A stretch of 64,000 nt of DNA from VBAS01 sp963773465 (GTDB taxonomy: Bacteria > Bacteroidota > Bacteroidia > Chitinophagales > Chitinophagaceae). The DNA is taken from positions 310,001-374,000 of the forward strand of contig CAVZBF010000001.1 of NCBI GenBank assembly GCA_963773465.1. Direction: 5' to 3'. The position numbers and the translations under genes were made by a program. Below are positions 8,964-18,158 of this stretch, one piece after another. How positions within the stretch are numbered: position 1 is the stretch's first letter; every line of letters begins with the position of its first letter. A model generated the notes under the pieces. That model worked only from the letters and a program-made list of their open reading frames with translations. It did not search any database and had not been told where the DNA came from.

Positions 8964-9827
8964 TTAAAATGCTTTCATGGGCCTGATACTTATATCAAAC
9001 ACTTTGCTTGTTTCTCCCTGTTTTATTCCCTGGGCGAACATGAAACAGTATTCTCCTTTTGAAAAAGGACTTTCAGGAGTTACTTCATAAATCCCTTTCG
9101 ATATTTTTTTAGATTGAAACTGTACGATCGATTTTTCGTTGATGCCTGAATTGGAATTTGCGATATTGCCTTTTGATACCGTTATATCCCTTGAGTTCCT
9201 GTCTTCTTCCAATTTAATTAACAAAAATTCTTTAGGGCTTCTTGTACTGCCAAACCATACATTGTTTTCGCTATTCAGGTTGCTTGTATACGTGGTATCA
9301 AAAATGAAGTAGAATTTTGGAGAAGTTTCATAGATCACAGACGACGATTGCTTGCCACTTAGCGAGGCTTTCGTTCTGGAATTAATAAGTGCGCTGATTA
9401 AAATCTGCGCAGCCTGGTTTGTTTTTGTGCCCGTTAGTATCGACGGTTCGATCTCTACATATTCCCCTTTTGGATTTTTATAATAAATGCCGGAAGGAAG
9501 ATCTTGTATACCTGTTTCTGAATTAACTTCCTTAGAATCTGCGATCTGATTTTTAGGGTTATTAGAATTGTTTGCAACTCCATTAGGATTTGTTACAATA
9601 AGATTGATAACTTCTTCGGACACGCCTGCTTTTTTTAATGCCAGCATCCCGTCCAGCGATGCATCAAATTTTGCAGGCGACATTTGGATCTTCGATTTTA
9701 GAACCTCATTGCTAAATCCGGCTTTTGATAATTTAATTATTTGTTCGTTGGTGAGAGTGTCTGTGTGCTGTGCATTTATTACTGTACAAAACAGACCTAA
9801 GACAAAGAAGGTGGTTGTCAGTTTCAT
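8964..9827 (-). CDS. Secreted protein of unknown function
   Basis: The ATG at 9827 is chosen because it opens a signal peptide (MKLTTTFFVLGLFCTVINAQ); a longer frame starting 45 bases upstream would bury it. The mature N-terminus has two helical repeats of the type EQIIKLSKAGFSNEVLKSKI and MLALKKAGVSEEVINLIV, a short motif often seen in exported Bacteroidota proteins. A central segment GIYYKNPKGEYVEIEPSIL precedes a beta-rich C-terminal half that ends with FSKGEYCFMFAQG. No enzyme motif is visible. It lies 143 bases downstream of the FHA/LytTR gene on the same strand and could be read from the same transcript. Confidence 0.65.
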   Translation of the reverse strand: MKLTTTFFVLGLFCTVINAQHTDTLTNEQIIKLSKAGFSNEVLKSKIQMSPAKFDASLDGMLALKKAGVSEEVINLIVTNPNGVANNSNNPKNQIADSKEVNSETGIQDLPSGIYYKNPKGEYVEIEPSILTGTKTNQAAQILISALINSRTKASLSGKQSSSVIYETSPKFYFIFDTTYTSNLNSENNVWFGSTRSPKEFLLIKLEEDRNSRDITVSKGNIANSNSGINEKSIVQFQSKKISKGIYEVTPESPFSKGEYCFMFAQGIKQGETSKVFDISIRPMKAF

Positions 9828-9970
9828 ATACTTTAGTTTTTGGTTGCTTAAAAATCCTGAGTTCAGGTCCAACTATTCAAATATATTCCCCGGCAACACC
9901 CGAGGGCAATATGAAATGAGTGAAAAGGCCAATAAAGAAGTGAAACGCCCTTTTGTTAAATCAAAAGGAA

Positions 9971-10864
9971 TCAGCGTGAGCGGAATTGCTTCAGGAAATC
10001 TTCTTTGAAGTTGCGGGAGACAGGAAGCGTCTTTCCATTATTTAAGATTAGCTGACCATCTTTACCTGAAATATATTTTTTTATATAGCTAAGATTTACA
10101 AGAAATGATTTGTGGATCCTGCAAAAGGGAGCTTGTGACAATAACTCGTGGCATTCTTTAAGGGTCCTGCTTATCAATTCTTTTTTGTTTCCTTCAAGAA
10201 AGATCATTGTTTGATTGCTCGCCCCTTCACAATAAATGATGTTGGCTATTTCCACAAATGTCAACCCTCCCATTGTTGGCAATGCAAAAGTGTTTTTGAT
10301 AACCGGCACTTTTGGAGACCCTGCATTGAATACATTATACCAGGTAGCCGGAAGATTCTTTTGCCCGATTTTTATGGTATCATTTTCGGAAATTCTTTTT
10401 GATTTGACCCTTGTGCCATTTATGAAAGAGCCATTCAGGCTATCGAGATCCTGGAAGTAATAGTTTCCATTTTTCAACAGTGAGATTTTGGCATGGTGGG
10501 AAGACACATACCCATCTTTTATCACCAGGTCATTATCTTGTGAAGAGCCAATCGAAATTGTTTTCTTTATCTTATCTCCCGGTTCTTCATTGATTTCGGT
10601 TTTTCTATCTTTTTGTAAAATTTTCTGAATAGCATCTTCCCAATTCAGATTACTTGAGGCAATCTGTATTTTATCCCTGGCAGTTATAGTTAGTTTTGTA
10701 ATCTTTTTTCCATTCACAAAAGTGCCATTTGTACTGCCAAGATCTTTCAATTCATAATTTCCATTTTCGAGTGGGGTGATTATTGCATGGTTGCGGCTTA
10801 CCCTGGGATCATTTATAATTATATCATTGCTCCGGTCACGTCCTATCTTTAGAAATTTACTCAT
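9971..10864 (-). CDS. FHA-FHA-LytTR transcription regulator
   Basis: 297 residues. FHA domain 1 spans about 5-70 (IGRDRSNDIII, RVSRNHAII, STNGTFVNG) and FHA domain 2 about 104-168 (IGSSQDNDLVI, YVSSHHAKI, SLNGSFING). Each holds the Arg/Ser and Ser/His-type residues that bind phosphothreonine, except that the first conserved Arg is replaced by Ser in the second. Residues ~200-297 form a LytTR DNA-binding domain (IIYCEGASNQTMIF, FCRIHKSFLVNLSYI, LPVSRNFK). LytTR is normally joined to a response-regulator receiver; here tandem FHA domains replace it. DNA binding could thus be gated by Ser/Thr phosphorylation instead of His-Asp phosphotransfer. It is the last signalling gene of the operon, 9 bases after the PP2C phosphatase. 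Confidence 0.9.
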   Translation of the reverse strand: MSKFLKIGRDRSNDIIINDPRVSRNHAIITPLENGNYELKDLGSTNGTFVNGKKITKLTITARDKIQIASSNLNWEDAIQKILQKDRKTEINEEPGDKIKKTISIGSSQDNDLVIKDGYVSSHHAKISLLKNGNYYFQDLDSLNGSFINGTRVKSKRISENDTIKIGQKNLPATWYNVFNAGSPKVPVIKNTFALPTMGGLTFVEIANIIYCEGASNQTMIFLEGNKKELISRTLKECHELLSQAPFCRIHKSFLVNLSYIKKYISGKDGQLILNNGKTLPVSRNFKEDFLKQFRSR

Positions 10865-10873
10865 GGGTGCTTA

Positions 10874-11635
10874 TTACAGATGGTTGCCTGTATAGTGTAT
10901 CATTTGCACCGTGATATTGTCGGTGCCTCCATTTCTATTTGCTGAATGTATCAATTCCAATGAAGCCTCCTGAATGTTCTGAATTTTTTCAACGATGGTG
11001 AAAATAGTTGCAGCGGTCAAATGTTCGGTCAGGCCATCACTGCACAAAAGGATCTTATCATCCTTAGATAATGTGATCGGGTTTTCTGAAATGGTGGGTT
11101 GCACCTTTTCAAACACACCGATTGCTTTTATTATTTGATTTTTTTTATCACTGGCTCCTGCTTCTTCCTCGGTCATCACCCCTTCATCTATTAACTGCTG
11201 CACAGATGAATGGTCCCTGGTGATCTGCAGAATTTTATTTTTTCTTATCAGGTATATTCTGCTGTCACCGGCATGGGCCGTAAATAATTTTCCATTTTCT
11301 ATTAAAGCCAGCACACAGGTGGTACCCATGCCGTTTAGAGAAGGTTTTTCGCCGATAAGTTTCCGTATTTGAAAATTTGCAAACTCAAATGCATTGCTTA
11401 AGGTTACAGGTGTGCCGGTAGCATCAATTTGAGAATCCTGTAAATATTTTTGGATCGCAAGGGCGGCTGTTTGTGCTGCAACCTGTCCTCCCGTATGCCC
11501 ACCCATGCCATCACAAATAATAATGCAGTAGCCTAACGGCGTATCGAAATGCGCAAGATAGTCTTCATTGAGCTCTCTTACTTTGCCTACATCAGTAGCA
11601 TTTCCGATCGAAATAAAATAATCTGCCGGTTTCAA
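10874..11635 (-). CDS. PP2C-family protein Ser/Thr phosphatase
   Basis: 253 residues, the usual length of stand-alone bacterial PP2C (PppA/Stp/PrpC type). Metal-binding and catalytic motifs are complete: RELNEDYL (19-26), CDGMGGHTGG (41-50), AHAGDSRIYLI (120-130), CSDGLTEHL (199-207) and GGTDNITV (236-243). Cytoplasmic, with no signal peptide or membrane segment. It should remove phosphate from proteins phosphorylated by the kinase three genes upstream. The start codon directly abuts the stop of the FHA gene (11636), which suggests coupled translation. Confidence 0.93.
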   Translation of the reverse strand: MKPADYFISIGNATDVGKVRELNEDYLAHFDTPLGYCIIICDGMGGHTGGQVAAQTAALAIQKYLQDSQIDATGTPVTLSNAFEFANFQIRKLIGEKPSLNGMGTTCVLALIENGKLFTAHAGDSRIYLIRKNKILQITRDHSSVQQLIDEGVMTEEEAGASDKKNQIIKAIGVFEKVQPTISENPITLSKDDKILLCSDGLTEHLTAATIFTIVEKIQNIQEASLELIHSANRNGGTDNITVQMIHYTGNHL

Positions 11636-12211
11636 TTAAAAAATAGATTTGAATTTTAGTTGAGTGTTACCAAGGATTAATTTATCACCATCATTTAATT
11701 TTCCTTCCCGTATTGAAACACCATTTACTTTGGTTCCATTAGTTGAAAACAGGTCCTGTACTAGATACTCTTTGTTTTGAAAAAATATGGTGATATGTTC
11801 GCCTGAGACAGATGGATCAGTAAGAATGATGTCGCATTCAGCAGCAGTCCCAATCTTATTTCTCCCTTCATAAAGCGTAAAGTCTTGTCCATAACGGTCG
11901 TCATTGATCACCACTAACCAGCCTACTAATTTTCTTTTTTGAGTTTGACCGGCAACGATCTTTTCATTTTCAATTTGGGTTTGACTAAAAGGTTTTTCAA
12001 TTGCCACCGTTTTGGAAAGCTCAGCAGTTTCCTCGTTTATTATAGTTTTATCAAGATCATTTGTACTGCTGTAAGCGAGAGTTTTATTAAAATCAGACAA
12101 TGTTTTCCGGTAATCGGACTGGTCAATATTTTTTGACGGGCAATAAGGACAAATGGAATATTTCTCCGCATCATAATTATGACCATTGTTGCACGTTGTG
12201 AATTTTGACAT
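11636..12211 (-). CDS. FHA-domain protein with N-terminal zinc-ribbon-like motif
   Basis: 191 residues. The N-terminus has a Cys/His cluster (TTCNNGHNYD, CPYCPSK) compatible with a small zinc ribbon. Residues ~33-75 form a Thr/Ser-rich linker with repeated TL/TI and TVAIEK segments, plausible kinase target sites. Residues ~115-185 are an FHA domain (GRNKIGTAAECDIIL, PSVSGEHITIF, STNGTKVNG), which binds phosphothreonine. It lies 12 bases after the secreted 439-residue protein and abuts the phosphatase start. The layout suggests an adaptor phosphorylated in its linker by the operon kinase and read by FHA domains, including that of the LytTR protein; this is inference. Confidence 0.87.
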   Translation of the reverse strand: MSKFTTCNNGHNYDAEKYSICPYCPSKNIDQSDYRKTLSDFNKTLAYSSTNDLDKTIINEETAELSKTVAIEKPFSQTQIENEKIVAGQTQKRKLVGWLVVINDDRYGQDFTLYEGRNKIGTAAECDIILTDPSVSGEHITIFFQNKEYLVQDLFSTNGTKVNGVSIREGKLNDGDKLILGNTQLKFKSIF

Positions 12212-12223
12212 AGATGGAAAAAT

Positions 12224-13543
12224 TCAGAATGATTTCAAAATAGCTTTTCTTATGTGTGGGCCAAATTTTTGATCATTGATATAAATAATACAATGCTCTA
12301 TAATATTGCGACTACCTGGTTCGAGCTTCAAACTCTTGAATTTTTCTACGATGAGCGGTGTAATCGCCACGCGGTTAAATTCTTCGGATCTATCAACTAT
12401 TTCTCCGTTGAATGCATATTTCCATTCCGGTAATTTTGTTTTCGATTCTACTTTAACATCATAACGGTATTTGACAAAGACATTTACTTTGCGTTCAAGA
12501 TAATTGGAAAGGGCTTTTGTTATATCAGTTATTTCGGCTGTAAACGTGCCCGGATCAGCCTCGTCAACTACGCGACTAAAATAAGTGTCAAATTCCTTAA
12601 GCAGATCAGCAGATTTCAGAGTTTTTGACGGAGTTTCGAAGACCATTGTTTCAAGATCTGGTTTTATATAAGCAAGAAAAGAATCCCGGAACCAGGTCCT
12701 TACTTTATTGTCAAGAAATATAAAGCCTTTTCTTGTGGTGTCTATTTGTAGAATTCCCAAGTTATTACACACAAATTCAAAATAAACGTTGAAGCTATCA
12801 TTGCCTGCAAACAGGTTCATCTGTTCAAATTTATCCTTAAATAAAGAGTCCATTCTGATTGTAAACTTTGCTTTAAGATCTGCTTGTGCAAACTCCATTG
12901 ATTTTTCCATTACTGATTTATCATGCTCTTCAAGGCTTTTGATCACTGAATCCCTGTAATTTTTCATTTTATTTTTGAGTTCTTCGATCGCTGTTTTTTC
13001 TGAGGCTTTCAGGTGCTGTCGGTCATTATATTCCTTCACTTTATTTTGATGCTCTGATTTTACACTGGCCGGTATTGACTGTAACTCAAACGAAAGCGAT
13101 CTGCTTTTGGATGGTCTGAACTGATATAAGGTGATAAATTGCCTGTCAGCATCTATGCTGAAAATTATCTGGTTAGAAGGTGATTCATCAATTGTAATTT
13201 CATTTAATTCGTAATCTGATATTAAAATCTTTGAATCACCAGACGAGAATTTTACGGTTTTTGAACTTATCGTCCTTGTATTTCTGTCGATCCAATAGAC
13301 AAGAATAGTATCAGCCTCTGTATCATATTTGAACATGATCTCAAATATCTCGCTGCCATTTTGGAGCATAATATATTTTGTGGAATTATCAACCATGTTA
13401 GTCGTACGCTTAAAATTTATTTCGACCGACTGAGCGGAAGTATGCATTTTGCCAGTTCCTGTTTGTTGTGCATACATTACGATCATATTGGCAAACAAAC
13501 ACAATAACAGGGCAAAAAGATTCTTAGATTTCATTTTCAACAT
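12224..13543 (-). CDS. Exported protein of unknown function in the kinase/FHA operon
   Basis: 439 residues (436 if translation begins at the second ATG, 13534). An N-terminal hydrophobic segment ending ...MIVMYAQQ is read as a signal peptide. Residues ~30-150 are beta-rich, ~165-240 are a charged helical or coiled-coil stretch (EKTAIEELKNKMKNYRDS, DLKAKFTIRMDSLF), and the rest has no motif I know. The start ATG lies inside the kinase stop (ATGTTGA overlap), so translation is probably coupled. Position between a transmembrane kinase and FHA proteins suggests a periplasmic partner for the kinase's extracytoplasmic domain. That role is inference. Confidence 0.75.
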   Translation of the reverse strand: MLKMKSKNLFALLLCLFANMIVMYAQQTGTGKMHTSAQSVEINFKRTTNMVDNSTKYIMLQNGSEIFEIMFKYDTEADTILVYWIDRNTRTISSKTVKFSSGDSKILISDYELNEITIDESPSNQIIFSIDADRQFITLYQFRPSKSRSLSFELQSIPASVKSEHQNKVKEYNDRQHLKASEKTAIEELKNKMKNYRDSVIKSLEEHDKSVMEKSMEFAQADLKAKFTIRMDSLFKDKFEQMNLFAGNDSFNVYFEFVCNNLGILQIDTTRKGFIFLDNKVRTWFRDSFLAYIKPDLETMVFETPSKTLKSADLLKEFDTYFSRVVDEADPGTFTAEITDITKALSNYLERKVNVFVKYRYDVKVESKTKLPEWKYAFNGEIVDRSEEFNRVAITPLIVEKFKSLKLEPGSRNIIEHCIIYINDQKFGPHIRKAILKSF

Positions 13544-15417
13544 TTATTCAATCTTATTTTTAGGAATACATATTTAGGCTTAGAATCCGTATTGTCGCCA
13601 TGCCCGACCTGGTAGGAAACAGTGCCTGAAAACGCCTGATCTTTAAACATGAATTGAACCTGATAACTAATGTTTAAAAAACCATCTTCGGTTTTTTGCA
13701 TAACGGAAACATCGCTAATTTCTTTCTCATCAGTAAACCTGATGCCACATAATTTCTTCTCTCTTTTAAAATACCGAATTATGTCATTCCTTATTGTGGC
13801 CGCTGATGGCGAAGGATCCGTTTTTACTTCTACGGGAAATGATATGGCTGAACAAGTATTCGAGCTATACTTATAGTTATTGCCATCTTTTTCATAATTC
13901 AAAGTTGCCTGGTATGTTGTATCATTCCTTTTAAACCTAATGTTAGCTGCCCATTTAGCCGGTGGCCTTGTCTTATCAAAATTTCCCGGTGAATAATTGT
14001 CAATATTGGCATTAGAAAAATGGACACCATTGGAAAGCGGTTGAATGCTAAGGTCTGAAAGTACAGTTGACCTGGAAGGTGGCAATACAACAACAGGGGC
14101 ACTCGTATTTACGGTTGAAGGGTTAGTGTTCCCAGGCACCAGAAAATATTTATTGTAAGACTGGATGATCCGGGTGAATGAATCAATCGCATTTATTTCT
14201 ATTGCATTGATAAGCTTTGTTTTTAATTCCGCTCTTTTACCAACATCCTTCATCATTGTACGGGTATTTGATTCATGAAAAGCTATTAGCGAATCCGCTT
14301 TTTTTGAAAAGAGCGCCTTGTTTTCTTCAGGTTTTATTGGAACATTCTGATGATCGTTCTTTAACAAGGAGTCATTGACAATTTTCTTATTATCTGCAAG
14401 CGATGAAGAATCTTTTATCAAAAGCCCGGCAGCAATGGCACCAATAACAATCAAAACAGAAGCGATTGCCCAAAGGGTTTTTTTGCTTTTACTTTTTGTA
14501 ACAGGTTTGTCTTCCTGCAATATCATCGTTTTTTGCAATGACCGTTGCTGGGTTTTGATGAACTCTTCACCGGATTGGCTCACACCTGCACTTCCCTTTC
14601 CTTTTTGCAAAAAATCTTTGAATTCATGACATGATCCAAAACGATGTTGAGCGTCTTTATTCGTTGCAATCTTTATTGCTTCCTGTAAAGTGGCGGACAC
14701 GTCGGGATAATAAAGACTGGTAGGAGGTAAAGGATCATTTACAATTTTTGTTTGCAGCTCAAACAAAGTGCTGATCCCGATATATGGACATTTACCCGTA
14801 GCCATTTCAAACAAGGTTACCCCCAGCGAATAAATATCACTTTGTGAAGTATAAGGCAGTCCTTTTATCTGCTCAGGGCTCATATAGTAGGGAGTACCTA
14901 ATTGTGAGTTCAGGTGAGTGACTTTTGGCGAGGTTGTATCTGTGAACTTGGCAATACCAAAGTCCATCACTTTTACTGACCTTCCATCTTTACCTATCAT
15001 TATGTTCCCCGGTTTAATATCACGATGAAGTATATTATTTTCATGTGCATAATGAACCGCATCCAATATTTTATTGAATAAGCCTATGGCTTTAAGCTCC
15101 GGTAAAGGACCTGAGAATTTATTAATAAAAGTATCCAGTGATATTCCATCGATATACTCTACAATAAGGCAAGCAAGATTTTCCTGCTCGATGTAATCAT
15201 AGATTTTTAAAATATTCGGATGTTCTAATTTGATCAGGGCATTCGCTTCATTTTTGAAACGGTTGCGGACCTGTTCATTTGAAAAAAGATTTTGGTGCAG
15301 CACCTTGATCGCAACCGTACGGTCGATACGATTATGCCGTGCAAAAAACACCTCACTCATGCCCCCTTCACCGAGCTTGCGTTCAATGCAATAATTATTG
15401 ATGGTTTGCCCGATCAT
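13537..15417 (-). CDS. Transmembrane Ser/Thr protein kinase (PknB-like)
   Basis: 626 residues. The kinase domain (~9-270) has a Gly-rich loop GEGGMSEV, catalytic Lys in VAIKVL (Lys38), HRDIKPGN (131-138), DFG (152-154) and the activation-segment end GTPYYMSPEQ, so all catalytic residues are present. A juxtamembrane region rich in Ser/Thr/Lys leads to one membrane span (~314-334). The C-terminal ~290 residues, predicted extracytoplasmic, lack PASTA repeats and resemble no domain I can name; they contain two similar beta-rich segments (FKRNDTTYQATLNYEKDG and FKDQAFSGTVSYQVGHG). First gene of the five-gene signalling operon. The probable role is sensing an envelope signal and phosphorylating FHA-linked partners. 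Confidence 0.93.
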   Translation of the reverse strand: MIGQTINNYCIERKLGEGGMSEVFFARHNRIDRTVAIKVLHQNLFSNEQVRNRFKNEANALIKLEHPNILKIYDYIEQENLACLIVEYIDGISLDTFINKFSGPLPELKAIGLFNKILDAVHYAHENNILHRDIKPGNIMIGKDGRSVKVMDFGIAKFTDTTSPKVTHLNSQLGTPYYMSPEQIKGLPYTSQSDIYSLGVTLFEMATGKCPYIGISTLFELQTKIVNDPLPPTSLYYPDVSATLQEAIKIATNKDAQHRFGSCHEFKDFLQKGKGSAGVSQSGEEFIKTQQRSLQKTMILQEDKPVTKSKSKKTLWAIASVLIVIGAIAAGLLIKDSSSLADNKKIVNDSLLKNDHQNVPIKPEENKALFSKKADSLIAFHESNTRTMMKDVGKRAELKTKLINAIEINAIDSFTRIIQSYNKYFLVPGNTNPSTVNTSAPVVVLPPSRSTVLSDLSIQPLSNGVHFSNANIDNYSPGNFDKTRPPAKWAANIRFKRNDTTYQATLNYEKDGNNYKYSSNTCSAISFPVEVKTDPSPSAATIRNDIIRYFKREKKLCGIRFTDEKEISDVSVMQKTEDGFLNISYQVQFMFKDQAFSGTVSYQVGHGDNTDSKPKYVFLKIRLNKC

Positions 15418-15743
15418 ATTCTGTTTTACAAAATAATATATACCAAAACCCGGGGTCTTGATATCAATTACGATATGTCCATTAAATAGGGTGGAGTTTC
15501 TAAAAGTTGCTATTAATCAGGTTAGGATGTGGCCGAAAGGATCAACAAGATTAAAAATTAGAATAATTCTTCGGAATCGCAAAATTTCAACCCCCTTAAG
15601 TAATAAAAACAGGTCGGGTGAATGTGTTTTTCAGTAGAAATGAATTTTGGCCGGCTTCATAATTCCTTTTAGCTGTAATAATAGTCTGAAGTTTGAAGAC
15701 ATGATTTTGGAATGCGGCGAAACTGAAAATAGGCAGCGCTGCA
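15418..15743. other. Intergenic region, no gene seen
   Basis: 326 bases between two minus-strand genes. Neither strand has an ORF with credible coding character or a start context. It should contain the promoter of the kinase operon; an AT-rich tract near 15430-15445 lies just before the kinase start, but I could not define -7 and -33 boxes with confidence. Confidence 0.5.
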
Positions 15744-17975
15744 TTAAGTGACGTTTAATTTCTCGGAGATAATCTTTGCATTCTTCGCTATTTCAAAAAA
15801 TGATTTTATAGGATTGGCCATCGTACTGTCCATTTCAAATGAATCTATAGTTTTAAGCTCCAGGAGGTTTTGGGGCAATTTTTCCTTATCAGTTTTATCG
15901 TAAATAACTATGGTCTTCCTGTTTCTCCCAAGTGCATACCCAAGCTCCACAATTGAATTGCTTATTCTGAATGTTTTGGTTTCACCGGCTAACATTTTAG
16001 GGAAAACAAATATGAAGGCTCTGCAGTTTGCAATTACCCTTCGTAACCGTCTCAAAACACGCTTAGCATCATCCATAATTCGTTTGTATGCCTCAAATTC
16101 AAAACATATATTCGTGTCGGGTTCAATACACTCACAGTGGATACTATTTTTATCCAAATAAAGTCTGGTCATGAGCTGCTCTTTAAGCTCCAAAGCAATT
16201 TTACAGTTCTTCTCATACTCTTCTTTGTTATTATTATAGGTAAGAGGTATAGAGATAAAAATTTTATTACCATCCGGGTTATTTGATTGGTCCCAAAGAG
16301 CCCTTAATTCTCTTACCCCCTGATCATTTGAGAAATCGGTGTATTCTTTATTAATAAAAAAATCTTTTAAATACTTGTTCACTTTCAGATACTCTCTTAT
16401 TTCTTCATTCAATTCCTCTCCAACTTTTAGTGGTAATAGTGCAGGCTCAAGCGGGGTGCCTTCAGGGACCTTTGCAAATATTATTGTTGATGATACCAGC
16501 GTTTTTGTAATTGCACTTTCTCCGGCATAACAGCCTCTCAGGATCTGCGTTTGTCCTTCAGCTGCATTTGCAATTTTCTTTACGCTAAGTTCAAGATAGA
16601 GATTAAGGGAATTAAAATGCTTCATATAATCATATCGCAAATTGACAAAGACCCTGTGTTTATTACTGGCTTCGGTCTTCACAAATTTTATAAAGCCTTT
16701 GGACGGATCTTTACCTCCGCCTAATGATAAAACTACAAGACCGGTTGGATGTATCTCCAGTTTCAGCAGTTGAAACTCCACCTCTTTGCCATAGATGATT
16801 GTACCTCCCTGGTAGACACCTGCCAGTTGCCTGATTATTTTTGCTTCATCATTAAAGGGCAGCCCGGAAACCTCTTGAATTGGTTTTGGCTCACTTCCAT
16901 CCTCTTCTTGCTCTGCCGGCTGCAGCGAAATGGTCTGGTGATATAAATAGTAATATACTTCAGCTGGTATTTGCGCAAGCGGATAATCAGATTTAATTCT
17001 TTCAAAATATGAACCGGAGGATTCAGTGTATTCCGAATCATAATACTTTTTTTGAATCAACACAATTGCTGAAGCAAATGGGAACTTATATGTTCTGTTC
17101 CATGTCGATGCAATTCCCAAAATTACTTTTTCAATCGGGCTATCATATTTCTTCAACATAAAGAACCCTTCGTGAGGTATTTTCTCCGTCATTTCATTTT
17201 CTTCTGTTTCTGTGAATTTGCTCAATACGACGATCGATGGCTTAGCATATTTTTTAACAACACCTTCTGTTCTAAATTTTCGATAAGGCATGTCGTATCC
17301 TTTCTTTTGCCAGTCTGTTGTATAGTAATAATATTCTACTTTAACCGTATCATCATTACGGAACCGGATCTTTCCAATCCCGATTTTGTATTTCTTTACA
17401 TTTGATCTATTGTAAAAGAAATAATATTCCATATCATCAGCCGGGTTTTCTTCATAATCTTTTGGGATAACAACCCTGGAAGATTCACTGTTGTACGCTA
17501 GTGCCTGGTTATAGACTGTACATAAGAAAGTTGTAAACCTCACAAACAAATACCAATACTCTTTTGTTATCTGCATTTTTTCTTCTTTCTCTTTCTTCAG
17601 CTCTTTATTCGTACTATCTATTGGGTTTACGTCTATAGGGGAGAGTTGTTTAAAATATCTGCTATGAGCTATTTTAAATTTCTTGAGATATTCCTTTTCA
17701 TTATCAGCAAATTTGTCTGTCATATCCCGAAACCCGTTTGGAGAACCATAGCCGGTTTTCGGGTAATCTTTTGTTTTTTCCACCAGCGTCCTAAAGACCA
17801 GAGGAAGATATTCCTGATCGGATTCCTTTATTGCTGATTCATAGAATTTCCTATTAAACTGAAAAGTTTTTAAGAAGCGATCGGCCCATTTTTCTTTTTT
17901 GCTGATTGTCGTAAGGGTTTCCTCGAAATCGTCAAGAATATCGATAAATGATTGTGGCAGCTCTTTGTATGGCAT
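15744..17975 (-). CDS. Large protein with C-terminal TIR-like / nucleoside-deoxyribosyltransferase-like domain
   Basis: 743 residues, cytoplasmic, with no signal peptide. The first ~540 residues match nothing I recognise. They include a Lys/Glu-rich linker (~125-135), a Tyr-rich beta region (YYFFYNR, KVEYYYYTTDW) and a segment GVYQGGTIIYG leading into ~130 residues of alternating strands. The C-terminal ~175 residues begin KIFISIPLT, continue with VIANCRAFIFVFPK and end with SIVELGYALGRNRKTIVIYD. This order (strand one, then a helix carrying an xxELGYALG motif, then a strand) is that of TIR-like nucleotide-binding and nucleoside deoxyribosyltransferase-fold proteins. Such domains often cleave NAD+ or bind nucleotide signals in conflict systems. 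No partner gene adjoins it; the kinase operon starts 326 bases downstream. Confidence 0.7.
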   Translation of the reverse strand: MPYKELPQSFIDILDDFEETLTTISKKEKWADRFLKTFQFNRKFYESAIKESDQEYLPLVFRTLVEKTKDYPKTGYGSPNGFRDMTDKFADNEKEYLKKFKIAHSRYFKQLSPIDVNPIDSTNKELKKEKEEKMQITKEYWYLFVRFTTFLCTVYNQALAYNSESSRVVIPKDYEENPADDMEYYFFYNRSNVKKYKIGIGKIRFRNDDTVKVEYYYYTTDWQKKGYDMPYRKFRTEGVVKKYAKPSIVVLSKFTETEENEMTEKIPHEGFFMLKKYDSPIEKVILGIASTWNRTYKFPFASAIVLIQKKYYDSEYTESSGSYFERIKSDYPLAQIPAEVYYYLYHQTISLQPAEQEEDGSEPKPIQEVSGLPFNDEAKIIRQLAGVYQGGTIIYGKEVEFQLLKLEIHPTGLVVLSLGGGKDPSKGFIKFVKTEASNKHRVFVNLRYDYMKHFNSLNLYLELSVKKIANAAEGQTQILRGCYAGESAITKTLVSSTIIFAKVPEGTPLEPALLPLKVGEELNEEIREYLKVNKYLKDFFINKEYTDFSNDQGVRELRALWDQSNNPDGNKIFISIPLTYNNNKEEYEKNCKIALELKEQLMTRLYLDKNSIHCECIEPDTNICFEFEAYKRIMDDAKRVLRRLRRVIANCRAFIFVFPKMLAGETKTFRISNSIVELGYALGRNRKTIVIYDKTDKEKLPQNLLELKTIDSFEMDSTMANPIKSFFEIAKNAKIISEKLNVT

Positions 17976-18158
17976 GTGAAATTGAATTTATTGATTGAAA
18001 AATCAACCATTTTCAATTTTGTCGGACAGACCAAATTACTTTGTCGGCCATTACCCGCCAAATAATAGTAAAAAAACGATAATGTCGGCTCGTAGAATCC
18101 CCTTCGTAAAATAATTGAATGTTAACTTTATAGTGACACCAACGATTAAATCCTGCTT

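Noticed and set aside
9971..15417. Regulatory part of a type VI secretion system
   Set aside because: Kinase, FHA and PP2C fit, but no tss/hcp/vgrG gene occurs nearby; only the phospho-signalling operon is supported.
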